A stretch of 8,135 nucleotides of DNA, taken from NCBI GenBank assembly GCA_003505715.1, contig DNXU01000344.1:17065-25199 (forward strand), written 5' to 3'. A model generated the notes under the pieces. The model searched no databases, was not told where the DNA came from, and saw only the letters and a list, made by a program, of their open reading frames with translations. Position 1 is the stretch's first letter; every line of letters begins with the position of its first letter. A program made the position numbers and the translations under genes. Shown here one piece after another: positions 6,580 to 8,135 of the stretch. Origin of the DNA: Cyanobacteria bacterium UBA8803 (GTDB lineage Bacteria; Cyanobacteriota; Cyanobacteriia; Cyanobacteriales; Coleofasciculaceae).

Positions 6580-6605
6580 ACGAGATTTCGCTTTGCTTCT
6601 CTCGT
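6580..6605. repeat. Small inverted repeat in the transposase leader
   Basis: acgaga (6580-6585) pairs with tctcgt (6600-6605) around a 14-nt loop. It lies within the 233-bp IS leader between the right end and the transposase start. A hairpin here could shield the transposase from read-through, but the stem is short. The rest of 6493-6717 is AT-rich, with no further gene or clear promoter. Confidence 0.3.
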
Positions 6606-6717
6606 TTATTGATTAGCTCTGCTTATCATAAAACTCTCAAAGAAAAAGGAAGGAAATGTATTGAATAATACAGTTAATTAGACAAAAGTCTGAATTACTA
6701 GCCTGTTCCCCAGAGCC

Positions 6718-6742
6718 ATCGCAGAAGTTTTCAGTCTACTGA
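6718..6742 (-). repeat. Right terminal inverted repeat of the IS
   Basis: This is an exact reverse complement of 5207-5231. Its outer end lies 52 bp from the stop codon of the DUF1016 gene. Confidence 0.88.
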
Positions 6743-6790
6743 AATTCTGGTGAAGGCGAGAATGAGTCAGACTGAAAATCCTGGTTCTGC
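6721..6790. repeat. Imperfect inverted pair of IS-end-like sequences
   Basis: The right IS end reads gcagaag-ttttcagtct from 6721. The opposite strand of 6766-6790 reads gcagaaccagga-ttttcagtct, sharing gcagaa and the 10-mer ttttcagtct in inverted order. Nested between them, ggtgaagg (6749-6756) pairs with ccttcacc (6802-6809), the latter inside the end of the DUF1016 gene. The arrangement could be a relic of a second IS or MITE end, or an RNA structure at the 3' end of the DUF1016 transcript. No T-run follows on the minus strand. Confidence 0.4.
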
Positions 6791-6794
6791 CCAC

Positions 6795-7859
6795 TCAGGC
6801 TCCTTCACCCGGTTTCGTCTCATCAAATTCCGTAGCGATCGCCTCAAGCTCCATCTCAAGCTGTTCCACTGATGGCAAGCTATCACGCAGCGGTTCAGGG
6901 AGTGACTCGCGTAATGTAAAGGTTGAAACACCGATCGGTTTTCCCATCTCCTGAAGGGCATACTCGACGGTAGTCTTACTCTTACTTCTACAGAGGATGA
7001 TGCCAATCGTGCGATTATCGTGAGAAGAGCGGAGCAGATTATCAACCGCTGCAACATAGAAATTCATCTTGCCAGAGTATTCCGGTTGAAACTCACGCAT
7101 CTTAAGATCGATGATTACATAGCAGTGAAGCTTCACATGGTAGAAGAGAAGATCGAGTCTGTACTCTTTGCCATCTACTTCAATGGAATACTGGTTACCC
7201 AAGAAGGCAAACCCTAATCCAAGCTCCAGTAAAAAGTTGCGGATGTGTTGGACAAGAGCTTTCTCCAGTTCCCGTTCCTGGGCATCTTTGCTGAGAGTGA
7301 GGAAATCTAAATGGTACGGGTCTTTCAGGAGACTTTGAGCCAGGTCGGATTGTGGACTTGGAAGCACCTGCTGGAAGTTGGTGATTGCTCCCCCCAGGCG
7401 TTGGTAGAGATCGGTTTCCATCTGAAGTACCAGGACATCCCGGCTCCAGCCGTTTTCCAGGGCTTGCCTAGCGTACCAGATTCGTTTTTCAGGCGACTTC
7501 AACTTCTCAAGGAGAGCGATGTTGTGCCTCCAGGGTAATTGTCCAACGCTGCGTTGGACAATTACTTCATCTGGATATGCCTCTGCAAAAGCCCTCATGT
7601 ACATGAGGTTAGACCGGGAAAACCCTTTCAAGTCAGGGAATTCTCGACGGAGGTCTTTTGCCAACTGCTCGATAACCTTCGCCCCCCAACCCTCTTGTTG
7701 CTGCCGTTCCAGAATGGAGCGCCCGATTTGCCAGTAAAGGGTGATGAGTTCCTGGTTGACCGCCAGAGCTGCGCGAACCTGAGCAGTGCGAATGCGCTCT
7801 TTGAGGTCGCGCAAGAAGTCTTCGTAGTTGTCAGGGAGGAGAGAGGTTTTCTTCGGCAT
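6795..7859 (-). CDS. DUF1016 / YhcG-type PD-(D/E)XK nuclease
   Basis: 354 residues from ATG at 7859; a GTG two codons earlier (7865) is an alternative, and neither has a clear Shine-Dalgarno. The N-terminal DUF1016_N domain (about residues 13-150) has the family landmarks LYWQIGRSI, WGAKVIEQLAKDL, GFSRSNLMYMR and QLPWRHN. The C-terminal domain (about 180-330) is a PD-(D/E)XK fold: D236 in RLDLLFYH, then D251-x-K253 in YVIIDLKMREFQPEY, followed by SGKMNFY. Most relatives I recall have ELK where this one has DLK, a conservative change. The family occurs near restriction-modification and other defence genes; its biochemical role is poorly defined and this assignment is by motifs. Length is normal and the gene appears intact. 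An IS lies immediately downstream. It may be co-transcribed with the small upstream gene, 124 bp away, across a strong hairpin region. Confidence 0.9.
   Translation of the reverse strand: MPKKTSLLPDNYEDFLRDLKERIRTAQVRAALAVNQELITLYWQIGRSILERQQQEGWGAKVIEQLAKDLRREFPDLKGFSRSNLMYMRAFAEAYPDEVIVQRSVGQLPWRHNIALLEKLKSPEKRIWYARQALENGWSRDVLVLQMETDLYQRLGGAITNFQQVLPSPQSDLAQSLLKDPYHLDFLTLSKDAQERELEKALVQHIRNFLLELGLGFAFLGNQYSIEVDGKEYRLDLLFYHVKLHCYVIIDLKMREFQPEYSGKMNFYVAAVDNLLRSSHDNRTIGIILCRSKSKTTVEYALQEMGKPIGVSTFTLRESLPEPLRDSLPSVEQLEMELEAIATEFDETKPGEGA
7535..7565. repeat. 31-bp perfect palindrome inside the DUF1016 gene
   Basis: The arms gtaattgtccaacgc (7535-7549) and gcgttggacaattac (7551-7565) are exact reverse complements around a single base. 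The segment encodes residues around VIVQRSVGQL, just before the conserved PWRHN motif. It does not lengthen the protein relative to the family as I recall it. It could form a hairpin in the mRNA or a cruciform in the DNA. Confidence 0.75.
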
Positions 7860-7940
7860 GGTCACATTGCGAAAAGCATTCTTGGTAGAGGGCGCTTCCG
7901 CACTGGATTTGGCTTTACAGGCCGCTTCGTTGCACCCGCC

Positions 7941-7993
7941 GCATTGCCCCCCAAGGAGGATATCGTAGCACAGGGGGGCAATGCTAGCCCCCC
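7941..7993 (-). promoter_or_regulatory. Two mutually exclusive hairpins between the 49-residue ORF and DUF1016
   Basis: Hairpin A uses 7987-7993 with 7973-7979 (7-bp GC-rich stem, 7-nt loop containing the TAG stop of the upstream ORF). Hairpin B uses 7973-7984 with 7941-7952 (12-bp perfect stem, 20-nt loop). Both need the G-run at 7973-7978, so only one can form. Neither is followed by a T-run on the minus strand. The geometry resembles an attenuator or a processing signal, but a plain repetitive element is also possible. Confidence 0.5.
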
Positions 7994-8133
7994 TCTCCTT
8001 GTTTCAGTTCCTTGATGAATTCGTTGAGGATTGACCTCAACTTCGCACGTTCCTTTGGTGGCTTTCTTATGAGGACTCTATCGCGGATTTCCTCAAGGGT
8101 TTGGAGGCTTTGAGCTGTAGCTTCACTCCTCAT
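7984..8133 (-). CDS. Small hypothetical protein, possibly the C-terminal end of a longer one
   Basis: From ATG at 8133 to TAG at 7984-7986 this encodes 49 residues: a charged, probably helical peptide with a basic stretch (IRKPPKERAKLR) and the ending NEFIKELKQGEGG. Only two bases precede the ATG in the window, so neither the ribosome binding site nor an upstream extension can be judged. It may be the tail of a larger gene. I do not recognise a family. It is co-directional with the DUF1016 gene and ends inside a GC-rich hairpin. It could be a small partner of the nuclease, but position is the only support. Confidence 0.45.
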   Translation of the reverse strand: MRSEATAQSLQTLEEIRDRVLIRKPPKERAKLRSILNEFIKELKQGEGG

Positions 8134-8135
8134 GC

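Larger units (their letters stand above)
5207..6742 (-). mobile_element. Complete 1,536-bp insertion sequence, ISH3/IS4-like
   Basis: The boundaries are set by 25-bp perfect terminal inverted repeats (5207-5231 and 6718-6742), extendable inward to 27 of 28. Inside is one intact DDE transposase gene on the minus strand that fills most of the element. About 100 bp remain between its stop and the left end, and 233 bp between its start and the right end. I see no matching 4- to 8-bp duplication immediately outside the ends (left flank gcggaagg, right flank aattctgg). The insertion may therefore be old, rearranged, or recombined with another copy. Confidence 0.85.

Noticed and set aside
6767..7057. 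96-codon minus-strand open frame overlapping the DUF1016 C-terminus
   Set aside because: Wrong-frame shadow of the nuclease domain; its translation has arginine/serine-rich shadow composition.
191..7865. Rpn, CHAT and DUF1016 as one new defence operon
   Set aside because: They lie on opposite strands, separated by MITEs, an IS remnant and a full IS. The CHAT protein appears exported. Only a loose island association can be supported.
7539..8015. 158-codon plus-strand open frame antisense to DUF1016
   Set aside because: The DUF1016 frame on the other strand is clearly real by motifs. The antisense translation shows no recognisable domain and starts inside the 31-bp palindrome.

Overview
The window looks like accessory DNA from a cyanobacterium, probably a filamentous or otherwise repeat-rich lineage. 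The main evidence is the HIP1 octamer GCGATCGC: eight copies lie in one gene and at least three elsewhere (4410, 5227, 6835). The gene types also fit: an Rpn-family PD-(D/E)XK protein, a secreted TPR-CHAT protein, an ISH3/IS4-like transposase and a DUF1016 (YhcG) nuclease are all common in cyanobacterial genomes. The taxonomic call is an inference, because no rRNA or other marker gene is present.

Layout from left to right. Positions 1-190 hold fragments resembling a small MITE seen later. Positions 191-1210 (+) encode an Rpn/PD-(D/E)XK protein that starts at TTG. Positions 1211-1669 are a 459-bp intergenic stretch containing a 99-bp MITE-like element with 16-bp inverted ends, a C-rich tract and a G7-TA-G7 tract that are G-quadruplex motifs on opposite strands, and a nested hairpin just before the next gene. 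Positions 1670-4603 (+) encode a 977-residue exported TPR-CHAT protein with eight near-identical 120-bp TPR units and a His/Cys caspase-like site. Positions 4654-4931 (-) are the wreck of an IS1634-type transposase, two pieces joined across an internal deletion. Positions 5049-5089 are a perfect 19-bp-arm hairpin flanked by 8-bp direct repeats. Positions 5207-6742 are an apparently complete 1,536-bp insertion sequence with 25-bp perfect terminal inverted repeats and an ISH3/IS4-like DDE transposase on the minus strand. Positions 6795-7859 (-) encode a DUF1016/YhcG-type PD-(D/E)XK nuclease, preceded by two mutually exclusive hairpins (7941-7993) and the end of, or all of, a 49-residue unknown protein (7984-8133, -).

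The genes do not form one operon. The Rpn and CHAT genes are on the plus strand but are separated by repeats. Everything from 4654 on is on the minus strand and faces them. Two nuclease-fold proteins and a predicted CHAT protease among decaying and intact mobile elements suggest a defence or mobility-related island, but nothing in the sequence shows that they work together. I found no tRNA, rRNA, CRISPR array or convincing intrinsic terminator. The most noteworthy points are the MITE fragments bracketing the rpn gene, the HIP1-phased TPR array, the opposed G4 motifs, the IS1634 deletion remnant, and the alternative hairpins and 31-bp palindrome associated with the DUF1016 gene.
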